Below, in pieces: positions 1 to 8,899 of a stretch of DNA of 64,000 bases. The translations under genes were made by a program, and so were the position numbers. How positions within the stretch are numbered: position 1 is the stretch's first letter; every line of letters starts with the position of its first letter. The notes under the pieces were generated by a model. That model was not told the DNA's origin, searched no databases, and worked only from the letters and a program-made list of their open reading frames with translations. The DNA is from an uncultured Bacteroidales bacterium (lineage in GTDB: Bacteria; Bacteroidota; Bacteroidia; Bacteroidales; Bacteroidaceae), in assembly GCA_902800305.1 (NCBI GenBank), contig CADCDP010000013.1, positions 33,662 to 97,661 on the forward strand, in the 5' to 3' direction.

Positions 1-1
1 C

Positions 2-337
2 TACCCCGTGGTAACGTTCGACTACCAATATACGCATAAAGGAAGCCGTCACGGCTTGATTGGCGAGAATGCTCCGCAAGAACTGGTAAATCTCTACAGT
101 AACGAGCTACAAGTGACCACCAAGACTCCCCCTGCCATCATGCTGCTGAGCGACGACGATGGGCTGGTGGTGCCACAAAACAGCGTCAACTACTATTTGG
201 CATTGAAGAAGAACCACGTGAAAGCCACCATGCACATCTATCCGTCGGGCGGTCACGGCTGGGGATGTCGAGAGAACTTCAAGTACCACAAAGAAATGAT
301 GGCCGACCTCAGTGCTTGGCTGGAAAGCTTTAAATAA
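2..337 (+). CDS. alpha/beta-hydrolase (esterase-like), C-terminal part only
   Basis: The reading frame is already open at base 2, so the gene begins upstream of the window; only about 111 C-terminal residues are present. The segment holds the end of an alpha/beta-hydrolase fold. An acidic-loop region (LLSDDDGLVVPQNS) is typical for the catalytic Asp. It is followed by YPSGGHGWG, where the His is the expected third member of the triad. This pattern matches the Bacteroidales BD-FAE/xylanase-associated esterase group, which deacylates plant polysaccharide esters, but the nucleophile region is not visible and the substrate is unknown. It ends two bases before the next gene, so the two are probably co-transcribed. 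Confidence 0.75.
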   Translation, partial: YPVVTFDYQYTHKGSRHGLIGENAPQELVNLYSNELQVTTKTPPAIMLLSDDDGLVVPQNSVNYYLALKKNHVKATMHIYPSGGHGWGCRENFKYHKEMMADLSAWLESFK

Positions 338-339
338 AT

Positions 340-1098
340 ATGATACTACTACAAACAATACCTCAGATGCCGTCGCTGAACTTCCAAGACTGGATGCAGA
401 ACGTCGGCGTGTTCGAGGAAATCATGAAGGGTTTCCTCATTGGGGTACTGGCATCGGCACCCATGGGGCCTGTGGGTATCCTCACTGTCCAGCGCACTTT
501 GAACAAGGGACGTTGGGAAGGTTTCGCTACGGGCATCGGTGCCAGCATCAGCGACATCCTGTATGCCATCATCACAGGTTACTTCATGTATCTGGTGGTG
601 GACATCATCGAAGACCCCATCATCGCCTTGTGGATTAAGGTGATAGGTTCGGTGCTGTTGTTCGCTTTTGGTGTATATACGTTCAAGAGCATACCGCCAC
701 ACAAGGTGTTAGACCGCGAGTCGCCTGTCGAAACCAAGAACAAGTTGAACGGTTTCATTATCTCAGGCTTCTTCATCACGGTGTCTAATCCGCTGATTAT
801 CCTGCTGTTTGTAGCTCTCTTCGGCCAGTTCACCTTTATCTTGGCAGGTAACTGGCTGGCGCAGACGATGGGCTACATCTCCATCGTGGCAGGTGCACTG
901 GCTTGGTGGTTCGGATTGACATGGTTGGTGGACAAGGTAAGGGCACGGTTCAGCCATCAGGTCATCTGGCGCATGAACCGAATTATCGGTATCGTGGTGA
1001 TGGTGGTGAGTGCCTTGATGATTGTGTATGCGCTGACGGGACACACGTTCCATTACATCCCATTCGGCAACGACCCAGGGTTCCAATTATTTGAATAA
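340..1098 (+). CDS. LysE/RhtB-type membrane exporter
   Basis: A 252-residue, strongly hydrophobic protein with about six predicted membrane segments. After a short amphipathic N-terminus comes GFLIGVLASAPMGPVGIL, the conserved first segment of LysE/RhtB translocators, followed by QRTLNKGRWEGFATGIGAS, the typical loop. The family exports amino acids or similar small metabolites across the inner membrane; the substrate here cannot be read from sequence. The start lies two bases after the preceding stop, suggesting translational coupling, and 17 bases separate its stop from the DUF4924 gene. Confidence 0.8.
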   Translation: MILLQTIPQMPSLNFQDWMQNVGVFEEIMKGFLIGVLASAPMGPVGILTVQRTLNKGRWEGFATGIGASISDILYAIITGYFMYLVVDIIEDPIIALWIKVIGSVLLFAFGVYTFKSIPPHKVLDRESPVETKNKLNGFIISGFFITVSNPLIILLFVALFGQFTFILAGNWLAQTMGYISIVAGALAWWFGLTWLVDKVRARFSHQVIWRMNRIIGIVVMVVSALMIVYALTGHTFHYIPFGNDPGFQLFE

Positions 1099-1115
1099 TC
1101 AAGACAGATTATAGC

Positions 1116-1661
1116 ATGTATATATCAGAACAGCTGAAAAAGAAGAACATAGCGGAGTATCTGCTCTATATGTGGCAGGTGGAGGACACGTTGCGTGCAT
1201 GGGGACTGGATGCTGACAAGATGGCTGAAACATACATTCCACAATTCGGTCTCGATGCCAGCAAAAGCGAAGAGTTGAAGGGGTGGTACGAAAACCTTAT
1301 ACAGATGATGCGTGAGGAGGGGGTGACGGAAAAAGGACATCTGCAAGTCAACAAGAACATCCTCATTCTGCTGACCGACCTACACGCACAACTCTTAAAA
1401 TCGAGCAAGCACCCGTTCTACTCTGCGGCTTACTACAAGGCACTACCCTTCATTGTAGAGCTAAGGGCAAAAAGCCCACAGAGCCAAGAGAAAAACGAAT
1501 TAGAGACTTGCTTCGATGCCCTCTATGGGGTGATGTTGCTCAGAATACAGAAGAAGCCCGTTTCATCGGCCACAGCCAATGCCGTTGACCACATCGCCAA
1601 GCTTATCGGCCTCTTGAGCGACTACTACAAGAAAGACAAAGAGGGAGAAGTGGAATATTAG
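1116..1661 (+). CDS. DUF4924 family protein
   Basis: A 181-residue soluble, mostly helical protein opening with MYISEQLKKKNIAEYLLYMWQVED, which fits the DUF4924 family found almost only in Bacteroidales. No signal peptide, membrane segment or catalytic motif is visible, so no function can be assigned. It follows the LysE-type gene by 17 bases and is probably in the same transcript. The gap after it contains A-rich heptamer-like repeats ahead of the rfbD-like gene. Confidence 0.7.
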   Translation: MYISEQLKKKNIAEYLLYMWQVEDTLRAWGLDADKMAETYIPQFGLDASKSEELKGWYENLIQMMREEGVTEKGHLQVNKNILILLTDLHAQLLKSSKHPFYSAAYYKALPFIVELRAKSPQSQEKNELETCFDALYGVMLLRIQKKPVSSATANAVDHIAKLIGLLSDYYKKDKEGEVEY

Positions 1662-1729
1662 ACGCTGTGCGGCGCTTCGCTAAATGATAAAGGATAAATG
1701 AAAAATGAAAAAGTAAAAAAGAATTAGAT
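1662..1729. repeat. short A-rich heptamer repeat next to GCGGCGCTTCGC hairpin
   Basis: Directly after the DUF4924 stop a small GC-rich dyad (TGCGGCGCTTCGC) is followed by degenerate ATGATAAAGGATAAATG repeats. It is the inverted form of the TCATTTGTCATTT...AGCGTAGCG repeats seen at about 3003 and 4653. Confidence 0.5.
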
Positions 1730-2608
1730 ATGAACATTTTAGTAACTGGATGTAACGGGCAACTTGGTAACGAGATGCAGTTGCTCGCTAACGAGAATCC
1801 TCAACATGAGTATTTTTTCACCGATGTAGTGATTCCGGAGGGGTCAGTGGCTCAAAAACTGGACATCACGAATGAGGAAGAGGTAAAGGATTTCGTGGAC
1901 AAGAACAAGATAGATTGTATCGTGAACTGTGCAGCTTTCACGGCTGTGGATAAGGCTGAAAGCAGCGAGGAACTGTGCAACCTGCTCAACAACGTGGCTC
2001 CAGGCTATCTGGCCAAAGCTGTCGGAGTGAGAGGTGGTTGCATGGTACAAATCAGCACCGACTATGTATTTGACGGTACGAGCTATCGTCCTGTAACAGA
2101 AGAGCAACCCACGTGTCCGAACTCTGTGTACGGTCGCACGAAGCTGGCTGGCGAGGAGAGCGTGAAGGCAAATTGCCAGAACTACCTCATCATCCGCACC
2201 GCATGGCTCTACTCCACTTTCGGCAACAACTTCGTGAAGACGATGATTCGTCTCGGCAAAGAGAAGCCCGAACTGGGAGTCATCTTCGACCAAGTAGGCA
2301 CACCCACCTATGCAAGAGACTTGGCTGCAGCCATTTTTGCCGCCATCAACAAGGGCATCGTACCAGGCATCTACCACTTCTCGAACGAGGGCGTTATCTC
2401 TTGGTACGACTTTACGAAAGCCATCCACCGTATTGCTGGCATCACCACTTGCCACGTAAAACCGCTCCACACAGCCGAGTACCCCACTCCCGCTGCACGT
2501 CCCCACTATTCGGTGTTGGACAAGACAAAAATCAAGCAGACATACGGCATCGAGATTCCCTATTGGGAAGAATCACTCGAAGCTTGTATATACAAACTTC
2601 TAAATTAA
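1730..2608 (+). CDS. rfbD: dTDP-4-dehydrorhamnose reductase
   Basis: A 292-residue Rossmann-fold protein. It opens with MNILVTGCNGQLGNEM, the NADPH-binding glycine motif of RmlD/RfbD enzymes, and carries YGRTKLAGE, the YxxxK catalytic motif of extended short-chain dehydrogenases. The family makes the last step of dTDP-L-rhamnose synthesis for surface polysaccharides, reducing dTDP-4-dehydro-L-rhamnose. Length is normal for the family. The partner genes rfbA/B/C are not adjacent, so it stands alone here, flanked on both sides by short AT-rich intergenic repeats. This is biosynthetic rhamnose and is distinct from the catabolic rha operon at 42-47 kb. Confidence 0.9.
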   Translation: MNILVTGCNGQLGNEMQLLANENPQHEYFFTDVVIPEGSVAQKLDITNEEEVKDFVDKNKIDCIVNCAAFTAVDKAESSEELCNLLNNVAPGYLAKAVGVRGGCMVQISTDYVFDGTSYRPVTEEQPTCPNSVYGRTKLAGEESVKANCQNYLIIRTAWLYSTFGNNFVKTMIRLGKEKPELGVIFDQVGTPTYARDLAAAIFAAINKGIVPGIYHFSNEGVISWYDFTKAIHRIAGITTCHVKPLHTAEYPTPAARPHYSVLDKTKIKQTYGIEIPYWEESLEACIYKLLN

Positions 2609-2640
2609 AAATGATAAATGATAAATGATAAACGCAGGTC
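2609..2640. repeat. heptamer repeat array, left arm (AAATGAT)n
   Basis: Between the rfbD stop and the next start are three to four AAATGAT units ending in AACGCAGG. The array is the reverse complement in type of the CATTTAT/CATTTGT array at 3003-3055, so the small gene at 2641-3000 sits between inverted arrays. Confidence 0.7.
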
Positions 2641-3000
2641 ATGACGCAAGATAATATACTTGTTGATAAATCTATTGACTTCGCTATTCGTATGTCAAAT
2701 TGTTACAAATATCTCCTGAAAGAGAAGCGAGAGGATATAATATCTAAGCAAATGTTTCGTAGTGGAACAAGTATTGGTGCCAATATACACGAAGGAATTC
2801 AAGCACAAAGCAAAGCGGATTTTGTTAGTAAATTGAGTATCGCCCTCAAAGAGGCAAGTGAAACATCCTATTGGCTTATTGTCCTTTATAAAGCAAATTA
2901 CTTAGAAGAAAAACTATTTGAGTCATTAAAGAAAGATTTAGACGAAATTATAAGAATATTAATAGCATCAATAAAAACGACAAAAAAGAATATGGTATAA
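2641..3000 (+). CDS. four-helix-bundle protein, S23/23S rRNA intervening-sequence type
   Basis: A 119-residue, all-helical protein with features of the S23 (23S rRNA intervening sequence-encoded) four-helix-bundle family: an N-terminal MSNCYKYLLKE helix, then SKQMFRSGTSIGANIHEG and ASETSYWLIVLYKANY. Members occur in rRNA intervening sequences and as free-standing genes in Bacteroidetes; their function is not established. Codon use is clearly more AT-rich than in the flanking rfbD and prfC genes (many ATA, TTA and AAA codons), suggesting separate origin. The gene lies between inverted heptamer arrays at 2609-2634 and 3003-3055. There is no rRNA gene in the window. Confidence 0.85.
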   Translation: MTQDNILVDKSIDFAIRMSNCYKYLLKEKREDIISKQMFRSGTSIGANIHEGIQAQSKADFVSKLSIALKEASETSYWLIVLYKANYLEEKLFESLKKDLDEIIRILIASIKTTKKNMV

Positions 3001-3056
3001 CTTTGTCATTTATCATTTATCATTTGTCATTTGTCATTTGTCATTTAGCGTAGCGT
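3001..3056. repeat. heptamer repeat array (CATTTGT/CATTTAT)n ending AGCGTAGCG
   Basis: Six heptamers of the form CATTTRT run from about 3006 to 3047 and end in a small dyad AGCGTAGCGT just before the prfC start. A second direct copy lies at 4653-4706 ahead of the next gene, and an inverted copy at 2609-2634. Confidence 0.75.
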
Positions 3057-4652
3057 ATGAAGAACGAGATAGAAAGAAGACGAACATTTGCGATTATCTC
3101 GCACCCTGACGCAGGAAAGACGACGCTGACGGAAAAGCTGTTGCTGTTTGGCGGTCAGATTCAGGTGGCTGGTGCGGTGAAGAGCAACAAGATTAAGAAG
3201 ACTGCCACCAGCGACTGGATGGAGATAGAGAAGCAACGCGGTATCTCGGTAAGCACGTCGGTGATGGAGTTTGACTACCTGCCGCCCCATGTTGACCAGA
3301 GTCTGCCACCCTACAAGGTGAACATCCTCGACACACCTGGTCACCAAGACTTTGCGGAGGACACCTTCCGTACACTGACTGCTGTCGATTCCGCCATCAT
3401 CGTCATCGACGGAGCGAAAGGTGTGGAAGCACAGACACGAAAGCTGATGACCGTGTGCCGCATGAGGAAAACCCCTGTTATCGTGTTTATCAACAAGATG
3501 GACCGAGAGGGAAAAGACCCGTTCGACCTGTTGGACGAAGTGGAAAGTGAGCTACAAATCAAGGTGCGCCCCCTCTCTTGGCCCATCAACCAAGGTGCTC
3601 GTTTCAAGGGCGTATATAATATATATGAGGAGAACCTGAACCTCTTCACGCCCAACAAGCAGATGGTCACAGAGAAGGTGAACGTGGATATTCACTCGAA
3701 AGAACTTGACGAGCGTGTAGGCGAAGATGATGCGGAAAAACTGCGAGAAGACTTGGAGATGATTGACGGTGTATATGATACCTTCGATGTCAACACGTAT
3801 TTGGAGGCTGAAGTGGCTCCTGTCTTCTTCGGGTCGGCACTGAACAATTTTGGCGTTCAGGAACTGCTCGATTGCTTCGTCGAGATTGCTCCCCAACCAC
3901 GACCAACGACAGCCGAGGAACGCATGGTGCAGCCAGAAGAACCGAAGTTCACGGGCTTCATCTTCAAGATTACTGCCAACATCGATCCCAATCACCGTTC
4001 CTGCACCGCCTTCTGCAAAGTCTGCTCTGGAAAGTTCGTCAGGAACGCCCCCTATCTGCATGTACGGAACGGCAAGACCGTCCGTTTCTCCAGCCCCACA
4101 CAATTCATGGCACAGCGTAAGAGCACCATCGACGAAGCCTATCCAGGCGACATCGTCGGTCTACCCGACAACGGCATCTTCAAGATTGGCGACACGCTGA
4201 CCGAGGGCGAACAACTGCACTTCAAGGGATTGCCCAGTTTCTCGCCCGAGATGTTCAAATACATCGAGAACGCCGACCCCATGAAGACGAAGCAGTTGGA
4301 GAAGGGCATCAACCAGTTGATGGACGAAGGTGTAGCACAGCTGTTCGTCAACCAGTTCAACAACCGAAAGATTATCGGTACCGTAGGTCAGCTCCAATTC
4401 GAAGTCATCCAATATCGCCTTGAAAACGAATACAATGCCAAGTGCAAGTGGGAGCCTGTGAGCCTCTACAAAGCTTGCTGGATAGAGAGCGACGACGATG
4501 CAGAGTTGGAAGCCTTCAAGAAACGGAAATATCAGTATATGGCGAAGGATAAGGAAGGCAGAGACGTCTTTCTGGCCGATTCCAATTATGTGCTCCAGAT
4601 GGCACAGCAAGACTTCAAGCATATTAAATTCCATTTCACCAGTGAGTTTTAG
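3057..4652 (+). CDS. prfC: peptide chain release factor 3
   Basis: A 531-residue translational GTPase, very close to the usual RF3 length. The G1 loop [19 protein letters not shown] lies near residues 15-33. The switch I region has [12 protein letters not shown], the G3 motif is DTPGHQDF and the G4 motif is [10 protein letters not shown]. These together with the RF3-specific [11 protein letters not shown] segment distinguish it from EF-G. It recycles RF1/RF2 from the ribosome after termination. It sits between two direct copies of the CATTTGT heptamer repeat. Confidence 0.95.
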   Translation: MKNEIERRRTFAIISHPDAGKTTLTEKLLLFGGQIQVAGAVKSNKIKKTATSDWMEIEKQRGISVSTSVMEFDYLPPHVDQSLPPYKVNILDTPGHQDFAEDTFRTLTAVDSAIIVIDGAKGVEAQTRKLMTVCRMRKTPVIVFINKMDREGKDPFDLLDEVESELQIKVRPLSWPINQGARFKGVYNIYEENLNLFTPNKQMVTEKVNVDIHSKELDERVGEDDAEKLREDLEMIDGVYDTFDVNTYLEAEVAPVFFGSALNNFGVQELLDCFVEIAPQPRPTTAEERMVQPEEPKFTGFIFKITANIDPNHRSCTAFCKVCSGKFVRNAPYLHVRNGKTVRFSSPTQFMAQRKSTIDEAYPGDIVGLPDNGIFKIGDTLTEGEQLHFKGLPSFSPEMFKYIENADPMKTKQLEKGINQLMDEGVAQLFVNQFNNRKIIGTVGQLQFEVIQYRLENEYNAKCKWEPVSLYKACWIESDDDAELEAFKKRKYQYMAKDKEGRDVFLADSNYVLQMAQQDFKHIKFHFTSEF

Positions 4653-4706
4653 CCATTTGTCGTTTATTATTTGTCATTTGTCATTTATCATTTAGCGTAG
4701 CGCCCT
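4653..4706. repeat. heptamer repeat array, second direct copy ending AGCGTAGCG
   Basis: After the prfC stop, degenerate TTTGTCATTTATCATTT heptamers end in TTTAGCGTAGCG, the same arrangement as at 3003-3055, directly before the start of the tsaC-like gene. Confidence 0.7.
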
Positions 4707-5273
4707 ATGTTACAAGACGAAGTAAAGAAAGCAATCGAAGTGATGAAGGCGGGTGGAGTCATCCTCTACCCTACCGACACGGTATGGGGCATCGGCTGTG
4801 ATGCCACCAACCCCGAAGCCGTAAAGAAGGTGTACGAAATCAAGAAGCGGGAAGATAGTAAGGCATTGATCTGTCTGGTGGACAGCGAGGCACGTCTGCA
4901 ACGCTATGTACGGAACGTGGCCGACGTGACGTGGGACATGATAGAGCTAAGCGAAAAGCCCCTCACCGTCATCTTCGATAAAGTGACTGGCTTGGCACCC
5001 AACGTGATTGCAGAAGATGGTAGTGCAGGGCTGCGCATCACTAAGGAAGAATTTAGCAAGGAACTCTGTTTCCGTTTCCAGAAGGCCATCGTCAGCACCA
5101 GTGCCAACATCAGCGGCGAACCAACCCCACGGACGTTCGACGAAATCAGTGACGAGATAAAGAATGCCGTGGATTACGTCGTGAAATACAGTCGGCAGAG
5201 TCGCGAGAAGCATAAACCCAGCAGCATCGTCAAGATAAACAGCAGCGGACAATTCACCATCATCAGAGAATAA
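4707..5273 (+). CDS. tsaC: L-threonylcarbamoyladenylate synthase (Sua5/YrdC family)
   Basis: A 188-residue YrdC-domain protein. ILYPTDTVWGIGCDATNP near residue 20 is the hallmark substrate-binding motif; KKREDSKALICLV and STSANISGEPTPRTFDEI are further conserved blocks. The enzyme makes threonylcarbamoyl-AMP from threonine, bicarbonate and ATP for the t6A37 modification of ANN-decoding tRNAs. It is the short form without the Sua5 C-terminal domain. Its stop is two bases before the CLC channel start, so the two are likely co-transcribed. Confidence 0.9.
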   Translation: MLQDEVKKAIEVMKAGGVILYPTDTVWGIGCDATNPEAVKKVYEIKKREDSKALICLVDSEARLQRYVRNVADVTWDMIELSEKPLTVIFDKVTGLAPNVIAEDGSAGLRITKEEFSKELCFRFQKAIVSTSANISGEPTPRTFDEISDEIKNAVDYVVKYSRQSREKHKPSSIVKINSSGQFTIIRE

Positions 5274-5275
5274 AC

Positions 5276-7087
5276 ATGAACGTCACGGGAATTAGGAGGA
5301 AAGAAATTCGCCTCATCAACTTCATCACAGAATGGATCAAAGGCGACCATACAGAAAAGCAAATAGTGCTGATGATCAGCCTCATGGTGGGTGTATGCAC
5401 AGGGCTTACAGCCTTCGTGCTGAAATCGTTGATTGAAGAAATCAAGCACCTGCTCACGTCGGAATTCGCAGCCGAAGACACCAACCTGCTCTATTTGGTT
5501 TTCCCTGCCGTCGGCATCCTGCTGTCCCTGCTCTTCGTCAACTACATCGTCAGAGCCGACATCAGCCATGGTGTAACAAAAATTCTCTATGCCATGTCGC
5601 GCGGACGAAGCCGCATCAAGTCGCACAATCGTTGGTCAAGCATCATCGCCAGTGCCATCACCATTGGCTTCGGTGGTTCGGTGGGAGCTGAGGCCCCCAT
5701 CGTACTGACAGGTGCGGCTTGGGGCTCCGACTTTGGCAAACGTTTCCACCTTCCCCCAAAGACCCTCATGCTCCTTGTAGGGTGCGGTGCTGCAGGAGCC
5801 GTGTCGGGTGTGTTCAAAGCACCCATCGCAGGACTTGTCTTCGTGCTCGAAGTGCTGATGCTCGACCTCAGCTTCTCTTCTCTGCTGCCCCTCATGGTCA
5901 CCAGCATCACCTCCGTCTGTGTGTCCTACGCTTTCTATGGCACGGCACCACAATTCGACTTCAACCTCAGCAAAGCCTTCTCCATCGACATCATCCCAGG
6001 ATGTATCCTGTTGGGTGTGGCCTGTGGACTCGTCAGTCTCTACTTTACCCGCACCATGAACTGGTTGGAAGGCATCTTCGGACGCATCAAGCGGAAACGG
6101 CACAAATTCTTGCTAGGAGCCATCGTGCTGGGTGTACTCATCTATTTCTTTCCAGCCATGTATGGTGAAGGCTATGATGTCATCAACCAGCTCATCAACA
6201 ACGTCCCAGCCAAGGAGATCATGCACAACACTCTCTTCTATGGCAAGGACAGCAACCTGCTTATCTATCTCGGCTTGGTGCTCATCTTCAAGGTGTTCGC
6301 CACCACTGCCACCAACGGCGGCGGGGGATGCGGTGGTGTATTCGCTCCCAGCCTCTTCCTCGGCTGCATCGCAGGCTTCCTTTTCGCCCACCTATGGGAT
6401 TGGGGCTTCCGTCTCGATGTCGGCAGCACTTGCTACGTATCGCCCAAGAACTGCGGTCTCTATGGCATGGCAGGTCTAATGTCAGGTGTGATGCACGCAC
6501 CCCTCACGGGCATCTTCCTCATCGCCGAGCTGACAGGAGGCTACGACCTCTTCGTTCCCTTGATGATTGTCTCCGTCATCTCCTACCTGACCATCAACCT
6601 CTTCGAACCTCACAGCATCTACGCCATGCGCTTGGCACGACGCGGACAGCTCATCACCCACAATAAAGACAGTGCTATCCTCACCCTGCTCAGCCTGGAA
6701 TCGCTCATCGAGAAGAACTTCAAGACCGTCACCCCCGACATGCCGCTTCGACAGTTCATCGTGACCATCTCCCAATCACACCGCAACCTCTTCCCTGTCG
6801 TCGATGCCAATGGCCGACTACTCGGAGTTGTTCCTCTCGATGCAGTTCGTCTCTATATGTTCCGTCCCGAACTCTACCACCAATACAAGGTATCCAACTT
6901 CATGGTGGAGCCACCAGCCGTGCTGATGGTCAACGACCCCCTCAGCGTGGTCACCCAAAAGTTTGAAGAAACCAAGACATGGAACCTTCCCGTGGTGGAC
7001 GAGAACCGTCAATACATCGGATTCATCTCGCGTTCCGGCCTCTTCAACAGCTACCGCGAGACCCTCATCAAATTCAGCGAAGAATAA
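5276..7087 (+). CDS. CLC-type chloride channel/antiporter with C-terminal CBS pair
   Basis: A 603-residue membrane protein. Residues about 25-440 carry the CLC core. The segment FGGSVGAEAPIVLTGAA retains the gating-glutamate position, and a conserved glycine-rich GGGGCGGVFAPSLFLG block follows in the second half. The C-terminal 150 residues form two CBS domains (around 455-595; for example HRNLFPVVDANGRLLGVVPLD and WNLPVVDENRQYIGFISRSG), which commonly bind adenine nucleotides. The gating-Glu context GAEAP differs from the textbook GREGP. Function is chloride transport or Cl-/H+ exchange across the inner membrane; the ion preference cannot be settled by reading. Confidence 0.88.
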   Translation: MNVTGIRRKEIRLINFITEWIKGDHTEKQIVLMISLMVGVCTGLTAFVLKSLIEEIKHLLTSEFAAEDTNLLYLVFPAVGILLSLLFVNYIVRADISHGVTKILYAMSRGRSRIKSHNRWSSIIASAITIGFGGSVGAEAPIVLTGAAWGSDFGKRFHLPPKTLMLLVGCGAAGAVSGVFKAPIAGLVFVLEVLMLDLSFSSLLPLMVTSITSVCVSYAFYGTAPQFDFNLSKAFSIDIIPGCILLGVACGLVSLYFTRTMNWLEGIFGRIKRKRHKFLLGAIVLGVLIYFFPAMYGEGYDVINQLINNVPAKEIMHNTLFYGKDSNLLIYLGLVLIFKVFATTATNGGGGCGGVFAPSLFLGCIAGFLFAHLWDWGFRLDVGSTCYVSPKNCGLYGMAGLMSGVMHAPLTGIFLIAELTGGYDLFVPLMIVSVISYLTINLFEPHSIYAMRLARRGQLITHNKDSAILTLLSLESLIEKNFKTVTPDMPLRQFIVTISQSHRNLFPVVDANGRLLGVVPLDAVRLYMFRPELYHQYKVSNFMVEPPAVLMVNDPLSVVTQKFEETKTWNLPVVDENRQYIGFISRSGLFNSYRETLIKFSEE

Positions 7088-7135
7088 TTAGTCTCCGTGC
7101 TTTGCGGTTCTCCCACAAAGAATAATCGAAAAACA

Positions 7136-8089
7136 ATGACCAAAGAAGAACTCAGAATCGTCTATATGGGCACTCCTGACTTTGCCGTGGAGAGCCTCCG
7201 AGCCTTAGTGGAAGGCGGCTACAACGTGGTCGCAGTCATCACCATGCCCGACAAACCGATGGGACGGCATGGCAGTGTGCTACAACCCAGCCCCGTCAAG
7301 CAGTATGCTGTGGAGCATGGACTGAAAGTGCTCCAACCCGTCAAACTGAAAGACCCCGATTTCGTGGAAGAGCTACGAGCCTTGAAAGCCGACCTTCAGA
7401 TAGTCGTCGCCTTCCGAATGCTGCCCGAAGTCGTGTGGGCTATGCCACCCCTCGGCACCTTCAACGCCCACGCCAGTCTCCTGCCCAAATACCGCGGTGC
7501 CGCACCCATCAACTGGGCAGTCATCAATGGCGAGACTGAAACGGGCATTACCACGTTCTTCCTCAAACACGAGATAGACACGGGCGACATCATCCAGCAA
7601 GTGCGCATCCCCATCGCCGACACCGACAACGTGGAGGTGGTACACGACAAGCTGATGCACCTCAGCGGACAGCTCGTCATCGAGACCGTCAATCGCATCA
7701 TCGATGGCACCGTCACCTCCATCCCACAAGATGCCATCGAAGGCGTGGAGCCGACACCTGCACCCAAAATCTTCCGCGACACCTGCCGCATCGACTGGAA
7801 CCAACCCACCAAACGCATATACGACTTCATCCGTGGCCTCAGCCCCTACCCTGCCGCATGGACAACCCTCAACGGAAAAGCTGTCAAGATTTACGAGACA
7901 GAAAAAGAGCCAGCCCACGAAGCTAAACAACCAGGTTCCATTCTCTCTGACGGCAAAACATTCCTAAAGGTCGCCACTGCCGACGGCTTTCTCAACATCA
8001 AGTCTCTACAGCTCGAAGGAAAGAAGAGAATGCCCACAACCGACCTCCTAAGAGGCATAAAGATAGGAGAAAACGCATTTTTTGTTTAA
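7136..8089 (+). CDS. fmt: methionyl-tRNA formyltransferase
   Basis: A 317-residue protein starting at MTKEELRIVYMGTPDFA, the normal family N-terminus. An in-frame upstream ATG at 7097 would add 13 residues without homology appearance and is less likely. The formyl-THF-binding and catalytic block THE NAHASLLPKYRGAAPINW region lies near residues 106-124, with GITTFFLKHEIDTGDII following, and a C-terminal domain (KIYDFIRGLSPYPAAWT onward) binds tRNA. It formylates Met-tRNAfMet for initiation. It follows the CLC gene by 48 bases and precedes the sigma factor promoter. Confidence 0.93.
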   Translation: MTKEELRIVYMGTPDFAVESLRALVEGGYNVVAVITMPDKPMGRHGSVLQPSPVKQYAVEHGLKVLQPVKLKDPDFVEELRALKADLQIVVAFRMLPEVVWAMPPLGTFNAHASLLPKYRGAAPINWAVINGETETGITTFFLKHEIDTGDIIQQVRIPIADTDNVEVVHDKLMHLSGQLVIETVNRIIDGTVTSIPQDAIEGVEPTPAPKIFRDTCRIDWNQPTKRIYDFIRGLSPYPAAWTTLNGKAVKIYETEKEPAHEAKQPGSILSDGKTFLKVATADGFLNIKSLQLEGKKRMPTTDLLRGIKIGENAFFV

Positions 8090-8093
8090 AAAG

Positions 8094-8125
8094 TTTGCAT
8101 TTTTCAAATAAAAGCCGTTACTTTG
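8094..8125 (+). promoter_or_regulatory. Bacteroidales-type promoter for the ECF sigma gene
   Basis: TTTG at 8094-8097 and TTACTTTG at 8118-8125 are separated by 20 bp, close to the Bacteroidales -33 TTTG / -7 TAnnTTTG consensus. The sigma factor start at 8204 leaves a leader of roughly 70 nt. Confidence 0.6.
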
Positions 8126-8203
8126 CAACATAAATTAGTAATAACCCTCTAAAACCCATTGCCTATCGGAGAAACATTACGCTAAACAAAACAAGTAAGC
8201 ATA

Positions 8204-8797
8204 ATGAAAACATTGCGAGCACTCAACGACAAAGAGTTGGTTGAGTTGTACACGAAAGGCAATAATAGTGCATTCGACATTCTACTGAAGCGCTACGAGG
8301 ATAAAGTATTTTCTTATCTCCTCTATTCAGTTAAAAACCAAGAACTGGCCGAAGACCTTTTCCAAGACATCTTCGTCAAGATTGTGGTACGTCTTAAAAA
8401 CGGACAATACGCCGAGAACGACAAATTCTCGTCGTGGATGATGCGTATTGTCCACAACCATCTTATCGACTACTACCGCACCTTCCCCACCGAACGCATC
8501 ATCTCCAACGACGAGTCAGAGGTTGACCTGTTCAATAATCCCCACATCGCTGTCAACGAGAATCGCGAACAGGAAATGATTGACCAACAGACCCTTCAGG
8601 AAGTGAAGAGTCTTATCGCTCTGTTGCCCGACCCACAGCGCGAAGTGCTGCTGATGCGAGTTTACGACGAACTCTCCTTCAAGGAAATCGCCCAAAAGAC
8701 TAATTGCAGCATCAACACCGCCCTCGGTCGTATGCGCTACGCCATCCTCAACCTCCGCCACATGGCCTTCGAGCGCGGCATCAGCATGGCATCATAA
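8204..8797 (+). CDS. ECF-type RNA polymerase sigma factor
   Basis: A 197-residue sigma-70 family protein. Region 2 spans roughly residues 10-90 (YEDKVFSYLLYSVKNQELAEDLFQDIFVKI) and region 4 roughly residues 125-185 (LPDPQREVLLMRVYDELSFKEIAQKT, the -35-binding helix-turn-helix). No anti-sigma (FecR-like) gene or TonB receptor is adjacent, so how its activity is controlled is unknown. It faces the small lipoprotein gene at 8900-9088 tail to tail, with a terminator between them. Confidence 0.9.
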   Translation: MKTLRALNDKELVELYTKGNNSAFDILLKRYEDKVFSYLLYSVKNQELAEDLFQDIFVKIVVRLKNGQYAENDKFSSWMMRIVHNHLIDYYRTFPTERIISNDESEVDLFNNPHIAVNENREQEMIDQQTLQEVKSLIALLPDPQREVLLMRVYDELSFKEIAQKTNCSINTALGRMRYAILNLRHMAFERGISMAS

Positions 8798-8804
8798 GAA
8801 CAAC

Positions 8805-8834
8805 AAAAAACCTGCGAGACGAAAGTCTTGCAGG
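8805..8834 (-). terminator. intrinsic terminator of the small lipoprotein gene
   Basis: CCTGCGAGAC and GTCTTGCAGG (8811-8820 and 8825-8834) pair over 10 bp around a 4-nt loop. The six A residues at 8805-8810 give a U-tract when read on the - strand, so it terminates the leftward transcript. Confidence 0.8.
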
Positions 8835-8899
8835 TCCAATTCCCTCACGGATACGTCCACCGTCAGGTGGAGCGATCCAGAAAATGGTGTGCCCTCTGA

